Part shown: positions 34,049 through 45,047 of the stretch, piece after piece
Layout: every line of letters starts with the position of its first letter
Position numbering within the stretch: the first letter of the stretch is position 1
Source: Mesostigma viride
Taxonomy: Eukaryota; Streptophyta; Mesostigmatophyceae; Mesostigmatales; Mesostigmataceae
Direction of reading: 5' to 3'
DNA length: 64,000 nucleotides
NCBI GenBank assembly: GCA_009746045.1
Contig: RPFO01000002.1
Span: forward strand, 1,370,198 to 1,434,197
Position numbers and translations under genes: made by a program
The notes under the pieces: generated by a model
What the model saw: only the letters and a program-made list of their open reading frames with translations
Databases searched by the model: none
What the model was told of the DNA's origin: nothing

Positions 34049-35277
34049 TCAACATCCCCCTTTTTGGGTGCTGCATGCGGTAAGGGTGGAGTCGTTGTAT
34101 ACGTCTATCTCGTAGTTCAAAAACTTATTACTGTCTGCCGCTACTGGCGCGGTGATTACGGCGTCTTCCCCGCGCAGTCCTCCGTTTTGCGAGAGGGAGA
34201 CTCCGCCGATCGTCGGGGTGGTCGGCGTGAGCTGTGTGGAATTCATGTACCATCTGATGGGAAGTTTGCGTTGGTACGCGAAAGGGGTCGTCATCTTAAT
34301 GCCCTGTTTGAGGGTCGTGCCCTCCACTACCTCCCATGTAGCATTGGCGGGAGTGCATGGTGCTCCAGTGGAATGCGTTCAAAGGTTCAATCGGTCCCAT
34401 TCTCCAATCCGTGAGCGGCGAGTAGGTACGCGTGATGGTGAACGATCTCCCAGTTAGTGGAAGGCGGCGGTTGTCGTCGCGGATCGTGGAGAAAGACAAC
34501 AACTCCACGCGGAGAGGGAGGCCGTTGAATCGAGATCCGCCGAGTCCAAAGAACGCATCGGAAAAATACGGATACCCCACTGTTCCATCCACGACGTTAT
34601 CGCCCATGGCCGATTGGGTCATGATAGTCGCGATACGTATATTTACAAATCCCACTCGCGTCGCCTTTAGTAACATTGTAAGGAAGCTGAACTCGCACAT
34701 CCTGGTCGTTGATGACGCTGAACGCGTTTTGGTGCGACACGGTCGTCCCGTCTTCGAGATGAAGGACGAAATCCCCGTTCAAATTAGTTATCGACGTGGT
34801 GCCTACTCCGTGTTGGTCGAAAAGATAGTCCAGTTGCGCGCGGGTCAGGACTCTGCCGCCGGGGTCTAGCAGCGTGTCAGGGCTGAAGTCGAAGACGTGG
34901 TACTGGTTTGCTCCCACTTTCGCCGTAAGGTACGGTTCGTTTAGAGTGAGATCGTCGACTATCGTAGTGCCTTCCTTGAAATACGAATACCCGTTCACGA
35001 CGAGGTTGTAGACGAGTTCCGATGGGTCACTCGCGGTTTCGTCGTCGTAATCGTCTCCGAGTCGCAAATTTGTCGGTTGGCTTGGATAAAAAATTTTGAA
35101 TCCGTCGACGACAAGCGACTGATCAAATGGGTGCGACTTGCTCAGAAGTAACGACACGCTAGTCTCAAGCCCGTCGATGTCCGTTTCGACAGCAGAAACA
35201 CGCTCCTCCATTTCGGGGTCGAGCGTTAACCCGGTGGCGAGGTTTGTCGGTCTGCTCAGGGTTGTAAGCACGACCAT
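34049..35277 (-). pseudogene. PLV coiled-coil-tipped structural protein, two frameshifts
   Basis: Starts at 35277 (MVVLTTLSRPTNLATGLTLD) with a short coiled coil (MEERVSAVETDIDGLETSVS), then beta-rich repeats. Single-base shifts near 34690 and 34325 carry the reading on to a stop at 34049, for about 405 residues. A trimeric coiled coil followed by beta-structure is common in viral spikes and fibres; this is inference. It is the first gene of the leftward arm and shares a 24-bp spacer with the rightward arm. Confidence 0.5.
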
Positions 35278-35301
35278 TTATTATCTACGTAGAATATAAA
35301 C
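35278..35301. promoter_or_regulatory. 24-bp divergent spacer between the two PLV arms
   Basis: The start codons of the leftward (35277) and rightward (35302) genes are 24 bp apart. The spacer contains the palindrome CTACGTAG followed by AATATAAAC on the + strand and an ATAATAAA-like run on the minus strand. It must hold, or lie inside, the promoters for both arms. Confidence 0.55.
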
Positions 35302-35829
35302 ATGGCCTCTGAGGCTTCAGAGACCCCAATGAGCTTCCAGGACGAGACCTTCGCCGAGACGCGGGAAGAGCAGGTGGACCTGGTCAGGACGATTCGAAAA
35401 GGACAGCCGTTGAACGACGAACAGAAAAAGGCCCTACGTGACAAGATGAGGATTTATCAACAGCGCTCAAAGGCAGAGAGGGAGAAGAGACGGAACGATG
35501 AAAAGGAGGCAGAGATAACGAAGCGCAAGGTCCTCGCGAAGGAACTGGAAATCCAGCGACAAAGGCTCGTTGAACTCGAGCTGCAAGAAGCTCGAAATAA
35601 ATCGCGCATCGAACGCCTTCTTGCGGAAGACAGCGTCGCCTCGACACCCGCCGACACGCCGAAACCGAGACGGGGGCGAAAACCAAGGGAGTCAGAGCCG
35701 GACACCCCGCCACCCCCGATCAAGACCCGCCAGCTTCCACCGCCACCCCCGCCCCCTGTCGCGATGACCCCGTACGAGATTCGCATGGCCGCCATCCGGG
35801 CATCCCTCCTCGCTTCATTGGAGGAATAA
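35302..35829 (+). CDS. PLV coiled-coil, proline-rich protein
   Basis: 175 codons, intact. Residues about 20-110 form a long charged helix/coiled coil (EEQVDLVRTIRKGQPLNDEQ, then REKRRNDEKEAEITKRKVLA). A basic PKPRRGRKPR motif and a Pro-rich stretch follow, ending in a short helix (YEIRMAAIRASLLASLEE). First gene of the rightward arm, 12 bp before the packaging ATPase. I do not recognise the family; it may be a scaffold or DNA-binding accessory of packaging. Confidence 0.55.
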   Translation: MASEASETPMSFQDETFAETREEQVDLVRTIRKGQPLNDEQKKALRDKMRIYQQRSKAEREKRRNDEKEAEITKRKVLAKELEIQRQRLVELELQEARNKSRIERLLAEDSVASTPADTPKPRRGRKPRESEPDTPPPPIKTRQLPPPPPPPVAMTPYEIRMAAIRASLLASLEE

Positions 35830-35841
35830 AATGTCTTAAGA

Positions 35842-36725
35842 ATGGTAATGGCTGTCATCGAAGAGCGACGAATTCAATCGCTGGAGAATAGGGACATCAA
35901 GCAGCGATACGCCCCTCAGCGTCCCGCCCCGCAAAACATGCCGAGCTTGCACTTCATTGCCAACTTTTGTGGGGCGAGGCGTTCGGGAAAAACAACCGCG
36001 GCGGTCAACATGGCGAAGACTTATTTCACTAACAACTCATTCGACAAGCTCTACCTTATCAGTGGATCCGCACACACGGAGCCAAAGTACAAAGAGCTCC
36101 CCGAGCCAGTGATGGAGATGGAAGTGTACTCCAACCTGGCATTCGATGGAATGGTGGATCACATCAAATCTGACCTCCACGAGTACGAGCGGTACAAGGA
36201 CGATCTCAGGGTGTGGGAAACGTTTCAACGCGAATACGTCCACGGAAAGAAAAACGAAGATTTGATGGAGCTGTCGATGTATCTGCGTCTAGACGCCATG
36301 AACTGGACGAAACCCGAGACCAGGTTCGAGCACGGTCCTCCTAGCTCACTGATTCTGATTGACGATATGCAAGGGAGCGCACTCTACCAAAGCTCTTCCA
36401 AGAACGCTGTCGCGGCTTTTGCTTTCAAGCACAGGCATTTCCTAACGAGTATGATTTTCCTTACGCAAGCGTACACCAGCGGTGGTGTCCCTAGAGCAGT
36501 GCGAGCCAATATCAGTTTTCTGGCTCTTTTCGCACAAAAGACCACAGGGCCGCGCGTCAGATCGCGGAAGAGAGCGCAGGAGCCGTGGCGCCAGACGAGT
36601 TTCTCGCGCTGTGGGATCACGCCGTCAAGGACGACCCTCACAGCTTTTTCGGGATCGACTTCGACCAACGCGACCCGAAAAAAATGTTTCGAAAGAACTT
36701 CAATGTTTTCTTGTCGATAAAATAA
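35842..36725 (+). pseudogene. PLV genome-packaging ATPase (FtsK/HerA, A32-like), one-base deletion
   Basis: A P-loop ATPase that pumps the viral genome into capsids. Walker A is GARRSGKTT (about residue 50), and Walker B is LILIDDM (about residue 173). A downstream FLTQAY block fits the sensor region of the A32/HerA family. The frame is correct to residue ~230. A missing A in the run near 36530 then shifts it; the next frame continues with a normal helical C-terminus (AARQIAEESAGAVAPDEF onward) to a TAA at 36723-36725. Full length would be about 294 residues, typical for PLV ATPases. The start could also be the second ATG, two codons on. Confidence 0.85.
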
Positions 36726-36747
36726 ATTTCTCTGATTATAATATAAC

Positions 36748-36930
36748 ATGAATCCTTCGCCCGCAAAACGATACACTGGCGTCGAGAAGGAGTACGTTCT
36801 AGACACTCAAGCACTGCTTCGGTACTGCGCGGGATCCCGTCTCGGATCTAAAACGTTAGAACGTGTCGTTAGGATCCTTCAAGAAGCTGGCACAACGACA
36901 CGATTCCGTCGTCCACCTGTCACGATATGA
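36748..36930 (+). CDS. PLV small ORF
   Basis: 60 codons beginning MNPSPAKRYTGVEKEYVLDT, preceded by an AT-rich stretch (TTATAATATAAC) that could be a promoter. It overlaps the recombinase start by 4 bp (ATGA). No domain recognised. Confidence 0.4.
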   Translation: MNPSPAKRYTGVEKEYVLDTQALLRYCAGSRLGSKTLERVVRILQEAGTTTRFRRPPVTI

Positions 36931-37635
36931 AACCCGAAATCCGATTGGCTATCCTCGCCTTGGTGAGCGATCGCAGGCGTCCACGTGGGCGGTTACCCTC
37001 CAAAACGGAAAAACGACACGAACCAAAGCGGCCCAGAGGACGCCCAAGAATCCACCCCGTGGGGTATAAAAAGCCACGGCAAAAAAATTGTCTCATGTTC
37101 AGTCATCAAATGACGGTGACTGTAGAGGAGCGTCGCGAGCAGTGGCGACGGGCCCAGGCGAAGAGGCGAGCCATCGCCCGCGATCAGACGAACTGCATAT
37201 CGGCCAAGAGCAAGGTGAAGAAGGGCGTCTGGAATCCGAGTGACCGATGGATCGCGAACAACCAGGAGTGCGCGGACAAAATCGGCTTGGAAGCGACCTC
37301 TCCACCCTCGCCGGAACCGGCCCCTCCCGGCGAAACTACCACGCGAGTTAGCGATGGGCGATATTGGACGTTCAACGAGGCCGTCGCCGCAGCGGATGCC
37401 CGGCCAGATCATCACGAGCCTGGCAGGCCCTCGAAAGAGCGAGGGGCGACGCGCAGAACCGCGAAAGGGTACATCGGAAGGCTGCGAGTTCTCCTCGACA
37501 AAATGGGGTGCTCGCAAGACGAGTCGGTCGACTGCCTCGCCGACACCGCCCTCGTCCTTCGCGTTGTCCACGAAACCTCGGAACCCAAACCCCTACCAGC
37601 CATTAAGAATGTACTCCAGCACGCAAAATGTACTT
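36927..37635 (+). pseudogene. Tyrosine recombinase, N-terminal part, cut by an insertion
   Basis: A basic N-terminus (RPRGRPRIHP, an AT-hook-like motif) leads to a SAM-like core-binding domain at about residues 175-230: TAKGYIGRLRVLLDKMG, then CLADTALVLRVV, then PAIKNVL. That is the DNA-binding half of a tyrosine recombinase. The reading is lost at 37624-37635, where an 8.6-kb element begins; the catalytic half resumes at 46271. The nominal stop at 37679 lies inside the inserted DNA. Confidence 0.65.
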
Positions 37636-37639
37636 CGTA

Positions 37640-38460
37640 CCGAAGTTTGTCTTTTTATGCTGAAAATTGTCATGCATGACGTTTGCAACCAAAATAGACC
37701 TCGTACAAAGTTTGGTATTGATCGGACGTCATCTTGGTGACATTTGCTAGCAATAAAGGTACATTTTTGTCATTTTTTGTTAAATTAAATAGTAATAAAT
37801 AGGAAACAGTACTAAGTCACGTCAAACCATCATGGATATTTGCAAGCAACCTAATTACCACTAGAATAGACCATGCACAAAGTTTGGGGTCAATCTGAAC
37901 TCAAAATAGTGACGTTTGCTAGCATAAATACTGCATTTTTTTGCCATTTTCAAGCATTTTGCTCAGTGTAAGCTACTAAACAATATCAAACTACGTCATA
38001 AAGCTATGAAATATTGTAAGCAACCTAAACACCACTAGATTAGACCATGGGCCAAGTTTGGGCTCAGTCTGACGTCAAAATAGTGACGTTTGCTAGCATA
38101 AATGGTGCATTTTTTGCCATTTTCAAGCATTTTGCTCAGTGTAAGCTACTAACTAAACAATATTAAACTATGTCAGAAAGCTATGAAATGTTGGAAGCAA
38201 CCTAAACACCACTAGATTAGACCATGGGCCAAGTTTGGGCCCAGTTTGATCTCAAAATAGTGACGTTTGCTAGCATAAATGGTGCATTTTTTGCCTTCTT
38301 CAACAAGCATTTTGGTAAGTATAGTTGCCTCAAACTATGTCAGAAAACTGTGAATTGTTGTAAATAACCTGTTTGCCACTACATTAGACCATCCTCAACT
38401 TGTAAGGTCAGGCATAGGTAAAGGTAGTGACATTTGCTAGCACTATATACAAGCATATTA
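37640..38460 (+). repeat. Five ~175-bp subterminal repeats
   Basis: Units with the landmarks TAGACCATG...AAGTTTGGG...TAGTGACGTTTGCTAGC recur at about 37692, 37863, 38040, 38216 and 38384, spaced 168-177 bp apart. They start a few bases inside the insertion boundary, as subterminal repeats of large DNA transposons often do. Confidence 0.8.
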
Positions 38461-39097
38461 TGCCTCTTTTCGCATATACACATTAAAAGTAACAAGACAT
38501 CATCATATCATGGCCTTAATACAAGGTGTGCAAATGCAAATCACACCAGATCGGATGACCAATGATGGGTGGCTGCATGCCAACACATCTACCAGGCTGC
38601 AGGGTGAGAGGCCACAACGCTACAAGACAGGAATCCTCGCAATTGCACACCGCTAGTACACTGTGCACATACCCCAAGAGGATTTGGCTACAAGCCATAA
38701 AAGTTTGGCCATGCTAACACATTCTTCATCCAAGCTAAATGCAGCCTCTCCAAACTCAACTCATTGATTTAAATGCAACTAGGCCAGGCGTGCATGCTCT
38801 ACTTGCCGACAACCATGAGTAAACTTGTCTACCACTTCATTCCATGCGCCGGTAGATGGCACCGTCTCATCTACCAGTCATCCCCGGCTCCCATTCCGCA
38901 TCCTCCTCTCCCTCTCCCTCTCCCTCTTCCTCCTCCCCCTCCCCCTCCCATTCTCCCTCCCCTCTCCCTCCCCCTCTCCCTCCTCCTCCCCCTCCTCCTC
39001 CCCCTCTTCCTCCCCCTCTTCCTCTCCCTCTTCCTCCTCCTCCCCGCCTTCACTGTCACTGTGCACAGCAGGGACGGCATCGTCTATGTGGGTGCCA
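38461..39097. other. No gene seen; CT-rich tract
   Basis: Contains a pyrimidine-rich imperfect repeat of CTCCTC/CCTCTT type at 38900-39050. Open frames in it are low-complexity artefacts. Confidence 0.5.
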
Positions 39098-40474
39098 TCA
39101 CCTGCGTTCACGGTGCCAGCCTAGCTCCTGTGGAAAGAAGCGAGCGCGGCCAAATGCCTCGACTGGGTGTGGGCAGCCGCACACGAACTGCGTCACCTCC
39201 GCCAGGGCATGATAGTCCTCATACTGCCCATCAGCCCACATCGCCTTGATGAGCAGGTGACCTCCCCTTTCCTGAGCCTTAGTGACCCAGCCATGGAAGC
39301 GCTCCCTCTTCCTCGCTATCCCCGGAAACAGGGCACACAGGCGCATCCCGATAAGCGCACGTGCTCCATGCTCGGCAAAGTAGGCATTGCAGTCATCCTT
39401 TGCTGCTGCCCTGGCGGCGGTGGCAGTCTTGTAATGCTCTAAGTCAATCTGTGGGTGCTCTTTCAACGCCGCCACCGTGGCAGCTGACAGTTTGCCGGTA
39501 CTGATCAGCTCAGGCTGGTGCACCTCTGCCGTACCGCCCACTGTCCAGTGCTGCAGGTGTACATCAGAAATGGGGACCGTCATCCCTGCGCTGCCGCCAC
39601 CTAATGTCACTCTAGAAAACTGGCCCATCCACGACGGTGCGTAGTAAGGAGAGGCGACAATGCTGTCACGCTCCGTGCGATCGCCTTCCAGATCAAGGAC
39701 CTTCACCAGCATGTGTGGTGCCCACGGCATTCCCTGCCCGCAGGTGACGGCTGGCCGCTTAACAACGAGTAGGTCGCTGCGTCGTATGAGGCTTCCATTC
39801 ACCTTGAAGGTGTGCCTGCCGGAAATTAGCGTGCGCAAAGCGGGCGTTGCCGTTGATGTGCTCCCTCGCGCAGCGGGCGCACATGCGCGGTTGATCTGCG
39901 CTTGAATCTCGCGAGCAGGGCAAGCGACGTGTGAGATGACTTGTTTTATGGGCAGCCTCAGTGCTCGTGTTGCCCGCGCAACCGACTGGTCGCCTGCAGA
40001 TCGCAGCGGTAAGGGTACCGCCTTGTTCGCTTGCAGTTCACGCTTCTCTTTGAGCTTTTGCTCCATGATGTCGAACAGATTCTCGTTGTTGGCACGCACA
40101 TCCTCCACGGACTTTGGCACCTGCTCAATCCATCCGTCCAGCAACTGCTGCTTCTCAGCGGCGACGATGTCAGGAAAAAGGCTGTGAAGGCTAGCGCAGG
40201 TACATCTCCTGGCACCGCCCTCGTCCCATTCAAAAAGCGGCACTAGACCAGGACTTCCTTTGGGGGCCTTGCCACGCTCTATGAGGAGGCACCCATAGAC
40301 AGGATCTCCCTGCGGGGTGTACCCAATGGGCGTGACCCCGTCACAAGCCTCGGCATTAGGCCCTGTGGGCTGCCACTTGTTCACCGGTGCATTTACCAAC
40401 GTCTCCGATGCGGCTAGGCGCCAGCGGACATACACGGTCATATCCGGGCCCCAAAACACTTCGAGATCGAACAC
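39098..40474 (-). CDS. Unknown 458-residue protein inside the 8.6-kb insert
   Basis: The only long, well-composed frame of the insert. Visible features are a short region with CTCASLHSLFPDIVAAE, a helical stretch (NNENLFDIMEQKLKEKRELQ) and a C-terminal region with CALFPGIARKRERFHGWV and FVCGCPHPVEAFG. The LFPGI/LFPDI segments look like a twice-used motif. It may extend upstream through a GC-rich low-complexity segment into a frame containing MSQRGRKGAS near 40865. I recognise no family. As the main protein of a mobile insert it is a candidate for its mobilisation protein, which is pure inference. Confidence 0.5.
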   Translation of the reverse strand: MFDLEVFWGPDMTVYVRWRLAASETLVNAPVNKWQPTGPNAEACDGVTPIGYTPQGDPVYGCLLIERGKAPKGSPGLVPLFEWDEGGARRCTCASLHSLFPDIVAAEKQQLLDGWIEQVPKSVEDVRANNENLFDIMEQKLKEKRELQANKAVPLPLRSAGDQSVARATRALRLPIKQVISHVACPAREIQAQINRACAPAARGSTSTATPALRTLISGRHTFKVNGSLIRRSDLLVVKRPAVTCGQGMPWAPHMLVKVLDLEGDRTERDSIVASPYYAPSWMGQFSRVTLGGGSAGMTVPISDVHLQHWTVGGTAEVHQPELISTGKLSAATVAALKEHPQIDLEHYKTATAARAAAKDDCNAYFAEHGARALIGMRLCALFPGIARKRERFHGWVTKAQERGGHLLIKAMWADGQYEDYHALAEVTQFVCGCPHPVEAFGRARFFPQELGWHRERR

Positions 40475-40529
40475 CTTCGAAGAGCGGTGCCTCCCCTCTC
40501 GGCTTCGGTTGCTGGCTCATCATCCAAGT

Positions 40530-40765
40530 CGGCGGTGGCGCCCGCGCCCGCACCCGCGCCGGCGCCTGCGCCCCCACCCCGCCCGCGCCCGCGCGCGCGC
40601 CTTGGGTGGCGCCCGCGCCCGCACCCGCGCCGGCGCCTGCGCCCCCGCCCCGCCCCGCCCCCGCCCGGGCCCGCGCCCGCGCCCGCGCCTTGGGTGGCGC
40701 CCGCGCCCGCACCCGCGCCTTCTCCCCCGCCCCCCCCCGCCCGCGCCCACGCCCGCGCCATGGGT
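40530..40765. repeat. GC-rich low-complexity tandem repeat
   Basis: Repeated GCCCGCGCCCGC-type units with about three longer-period copies (GGGTGGCGCCCGCGCCCGCA). All six frames are open and encode Ala/Arg/Pro-rich artefacts. It lies just upstream of the 458-residue frame and could be translated as a linker if the two are joined. Confidence 0.75.
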
Positions 40766-41349
40766 GTGGCCCGCGGCTGGCTTCTTCGGAAATGCGTCCA
40801 TCGATTTCACCCACCGGCCGTCAGCGGTGGATGCACCCTTTCGGCCACGTTGTGACATCAAGCGCGGCGTCCCCAATAGAACATTCATGCAATATGAATA
40901 ATCATTAGTATCAACGATGCGTTCATGCAGGCGTGAACTATGAAATACAACAAGCATGCAACAACGACTCCAGCACACTTAGTAAATACTGCTCATAATA
41001 TCTGTGGCACATGCAACATGGTTAAAACACACATGGATGACCTGTATGGCTGCACATGAACTGTCCACCTAGAGAAGACTAGAAATTCAGCATGATATCA
41101 AGAGCCATCCACACAAATATATGTCTTACCGCAGCTTAGGGCTTCTTCCGGTTGAGTTGGCGCATCGAGCTTGTCGAGCCCTGCTCGAAGTAATGCTCAA
41201 ATGCGATGCCCAGGCCCGCCAGCACATCATCAAATGTGATTAGTTTCACAGGTGGTCCGACGAGTTCCAAACGTGGTTGCTAATTTTCAGGCAGTGCCTG
41301 AAGGCCGCCTCGCAAACGCGAAAGTGAAAAGGGGTCACAAACCCTGTGT

Positions 41350-41784
41350 TCATATCCTTGACTCCCCCGTCGAGAACGAACCGAAAACCAGCGCAACGAA
41401 CTTGTGACGAGTAGATGACGACATCGTGATTATGGCGTCGTACCCCCCCTGGTGCAGCAGCTGCTTTATCGCCGCCTTCCTGTCCTCTTGCTTCCGCCCA
41501 GGCGAAAACCAGGCGCTTCGCAATGCCTGGAGATGTGATATTCTAATGGGCTTCATGCACTCGTGGCCGCACTTACAGTCGAACGTCTCGTCGGTCACTA
41601 GGCTGCCGGCATGGGTGCTGCCGCTTAGCACTATGGCTGCGAACTTGCGCTTCCCATGGTGTCCCATCACCATGATAGCGAAAGCCAGGAAGCAGATAGC
41701 CACGATTATGTCCCAGCAAAGCCATAGCACACCTTCCGTTTCGACCGCCATGTCGGCCACTAGTCCGGATAGCTCCATGTGCAC
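41350..41784 (-). CDS. Possible protein with Cys/His cluster, partly inside a palindrome
   Basis: 144 codons with a hydrophobic segment (DIIVAICFLAFAIMVMG) and a C-x-C-x2-H-x-C cluster (CKCGHEC) followed by a basic helix (RKQEDRKAAIKQLL). The first ~25 codons lie in one arm of the 613-bp palindrome and are repeated inverted at 42252-42324. Unknown function; possibly one exon of a spliced transposon gene. Confidence 0.3.
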   Translation of the reverse strand: MHMELSGLVADMAVETEGVLWLCWDIIVAICFLAFAIMVMGHHGKRKFAAIVLSGSTHAGSLVTDETFDCKCGHECMKPIRISHLQALRSAWFSPGRKQEDRKAAIKQLLHQGGYDAIITMSSSTRHKFVALVFGSFSTGESRI

Positions 41785-42324
41785 CTGACCTTAACACTAA
41801 TCGCACAAACAGCAACAATTTTGCAAGCAAGAAGACATGGCTACCTCGGCATTTCATGAAATGTACTTCGTGAAATGCACTCCGTGAAATGTACTAAGGA
41901 ACGTGATTGGCCGGCGTTCGCTCGCCAAATCTGGCAAAATGTACTAAGGCACGTGATTGGTCTCGCAAAATGTACTAAGGAACGTGATTGGTCAGAATTG
42001 ATTCTGTTTGCTGCAATTAAAATTCCCTACAAAATCAACGCCGGCCAATCACGTTCCTTAGTACATTTTGCGAGACCAATCACGTGCCTTAGTACATTTT
42101 GCCAGATTTGGCGAGCGAACGCCGGCCAATCACGTTCCTTAGTACATTTCACGGAGTGCATTTCACGAAGTACATTTCACGAAATGCCGAGGTAGCCATG
42201 TCTTCTTGCTTGCAAAATTGTGGCTGTTTGTGCAAATAGTGTCAAGGTCAGGTGCACATTGAGCTATCCGGACTAGTGGCCGACATGGCGGTCGAAACGG
42301 AAGGTGTGCTATGGCTTTGCTGGG
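41712..42324. repeat. 613-bp near-perfect palindrome
   Basis: Arms at about 41712-41990 and 42048-42324 are reverse complements around a ~55-bp centre. Within each arm the motif AAAATGTACTAAGGNACGTGATTGG recurs three times. The outer part of each arm carries the same coding-like segment. Confidence 0.85.
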
Positions 42325-43410
42325 ATGATTATCATCGTAGTACATCATATGTATTGCATTACATTTCACGAAGTACATTTCATGGAGGCAGAGGGAAAGT
42401 TCCTGTTCATGGTGAGTCGGGGTTAGCAATCACGGCAATGTCGATACATGTACTTGCAGTATATACAAATGCCATAATGTCCTTAGATGCAGCATGAATG
42501 TCTATTGTTCGGATTTCTTTTATCACGATGCTTAGGATGCCTTCCGACAGAAATCTGCTGCGCTACAGGTCGGGAATACCTGAACTTGATATGCGTGGCC
42601 AGTGGCCATGGCAGCCGGGGTCGGTAAGAATTAACTTTGATAGCCATGAATAATGTGGAAAGTGAACGTTGTCCACCCGCTGCACAGGGAAAATGGCTGC
42701 ACAGGAACGGCCTGACGTGATACTGTCGCAAAGCAGTTCTCATAAGCCGACATGTACACATTCGACTTATGATCGATAATCGGCGCAGGCCTTCGACATT
42801 CAAGCGCGCATCGAAACGTCGTGAGGATTTCGGACATTTAGATGAAGTTGGATTGTTTTCGGCCCTCGTATTTGCCATGAGCTTTTGCGTTTGCGTTTGC
42901 GTTTGCGTTCGCCTTTGCGTATACATTTGCATGTGCGCTTGCGTTGCCGTTTGCTTATGCGTCCCAATGTATGTCTGGCTTTGGGTAATTCTTGGCTTTG
43001 GGCAATTCTTGTCGTTGGGATATGAGTGGGTGCTGGCGGTGGTGTTACTGTCGGCAGGTAGAGTGGCAGTGGCTTCAACTTCTGTTGCTTTTTCATTGCA
43101 TTTGCATTTTCATTGGGTCTCTGCAGTTAACAACTGCTTTAAATGTCTATGTTAATAGCCGGCTTCAGCTGTAATTGCGATTGCATGTTGCTTTTGAATT
43201 GCATTCGCACTGGGCACATGCAGTGGGCATTAGGCATTGGTAGTGCAATTACACATGCAGTCACACTTGCAATTGCAATGAAGTTGAAATTGAAGCTGCA
43301 GCTAAAATTTGCTACGTGCCTACTGGTACAGTCGCATGTGCAGTCAACTTTGTGCTTGTTTATTATGATTTCTTCTTGCTTTTTGTATTGTGTGGTGGTT
43401 AGAATGGTGA

Positions 43411-43644
43411 TGGCAGGGGCAGGAGCAGGGGCATGGGCAGGGGCAGGGGCAGGGGCAGGGGCAGGGGCAGGGGCAGGGGCAGGGGCAGGGGCAGGGGCAG
43501 GGGCAGGGGCAGGGGCAGGGGCAGGGGCAGGGGCAGGGGCAGGGGCAGGGGCAGGGGCAGGGGCAGGGGCAGGGGCAGGGGCAGGGGCAGGGGCAGGGGC
43601 AGGGGCAGGGGCAGGGGCAGGGGCAGGGGCAGGGGCAGGGGCAA
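43411..43644 (+). repeat. (GGGGCA)n array
   Basis: About 38 copies of GGGGCA, almost uninterrupted. The open frames ([18 protein letters not shown]) are artefacts of a 6-bp unit. Confidence 0.95.
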
Positions 43645-43910
43645 TCATGAGTTGCTTTTGGCCTGGCATGTGCGCCAGAACTGGCATATGTGCTCGCAAT
43701 GCAGCTTGCTACTCTTGTTCCTTTTGTTTGCCTTTTCTTTTGTTTGGGAACTGTTCGTGCAGGGGGGTGGGATGAGGCCGCGAGTCTCTGGGCAGGGGCA
43801 TTGACGTGGGTAGGTGTGTGTCTGGGCTAAGTCTGCAATTGTCGCTGCTGTGCTGTACTTCTGGCTGTGGCTTACGGTGCATTTGTGGCTTGGAGTAGGG
43901 GTGAGGCTAG

Positions 43911-45024
43911 GGTGGGCGCAGGCGCGGGCGTGGGCGCGGGCGTAGGCGTGAGCGTGGGCATGGGCGCGGGCGTGGGCGTGGGCGTGGGCGTGGGCGTGGG
44001 TGTGGGCGTGGGCGTGGGCGTGGGCGTGGGTGTGGGCTTGGGCGTGGGCGTGGGCGTGGGCGTGGGCGTGGGCGTGGGCGTGGGCGTGGGCGTGGGCGTG
44101 GGCGTGGGCGTGGGCGTGGGTGTAGGCGTGGGCATGGGCGTGGGCGTGGGCGTGGGCGTGGGCGTGGGCGTGGGCGTGGGCGTGGGCGTGGGCGTGGGCG
44201 TGGGCGTGGGCGTGGGCGTGGGCGTGGGCGTGGGCGTGGGCGTGGGTGTGGGCGTGGGCGTGGGCGTGGGCGTGGGCGTGGGCGTGGGCGTGGGCGTGGG
44301 CGTGGGCGTGGGCGTGGGCGTGGGCGTGGGCGTGGGCGTGGGCGTGGGCGTGGGCGTGGGCGTGGGCGTGGGCGTGGGCGTGGGCGTGGGCGTGGGCGTG
44401 GGCGTGGGCGTGGGCGTGGGCGTGGGCGTGGGCGTGGGCGTGGGCGTGGGCGTGGGCGTGGGCTTGGGCGTGGGCGTGGGTGTGGGCGTGGGCGTGGGCG
44501 TGGGCGTGGGCGTGGGCGTGGGCGTGGGCGTGGGCGTGGGCGTGGGCGTGGGCGTGGGCGTGGGCGTGGGCGTGGGCGTGGGCGTGGGCGTGGGCGTGGG
44601 CGTGGGCGTGGGCGTGGGCGTGGGCGTGGGTGTGGGCGTGGGCGTGGGCGTGGGCGTGGGTAGGTGTGTGTCTCAGCTACGTCTGCTATTGTTGCAGCTG
44701 CGCTCCACTTCTGGCTGTGGCTTTGGGTATATTTGTGGCTTGGAGTAGGGGTGAGGCTAGGGTGGGCGTAGCCGCGGGCGTGGGCGTGGGCGTGGGCGTG
44801 GGCGTGGGCGTGGGCGTGGGCGTGGGCGTGGGCGTGGGCGTGGGCGTGGGCGTGGGCGTGGGCGTGGGCGTGGGCGTGGGCGTGGGCGTGGGCGTGGGCG
44901 TGGGCGTGGGCGTGGGCGTGGGCGTGGGCGTGGGCGTGGGCGTGGGCGTGGGCGTGGGCGTGGGCGTGGGCGTGGGCGTGGGCGTGGGCGTGGGCATGGG
45001 CGTGGGCGTGGGCGTGGGCGTGGG
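43911..45024 (+). repeat. (GGGCGT)n array in two blocks
   Basis: Blocks 43917-44660 and 44767-45024 consist of GGGCGT units with a few GGGTGT or GGGCTT variants. They are separated by a ~105-bp spacer that also occurs, less well conserved, just before the first block (43800-43910). The G-rich strand has G-quadruplex potential. Confidence 0.95.
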
Positions 45025-45047
45025 TGAGAATGGGCGGGTGCGGGGGC

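Noticed and set aside
37640-38460. CRISPR or viral origin repeats at the end of the recombinase gene
   Set aside because: The ~175-bp units are full-length degenerate tandem repeats and begin inside the foreign insert, so they are not viral.
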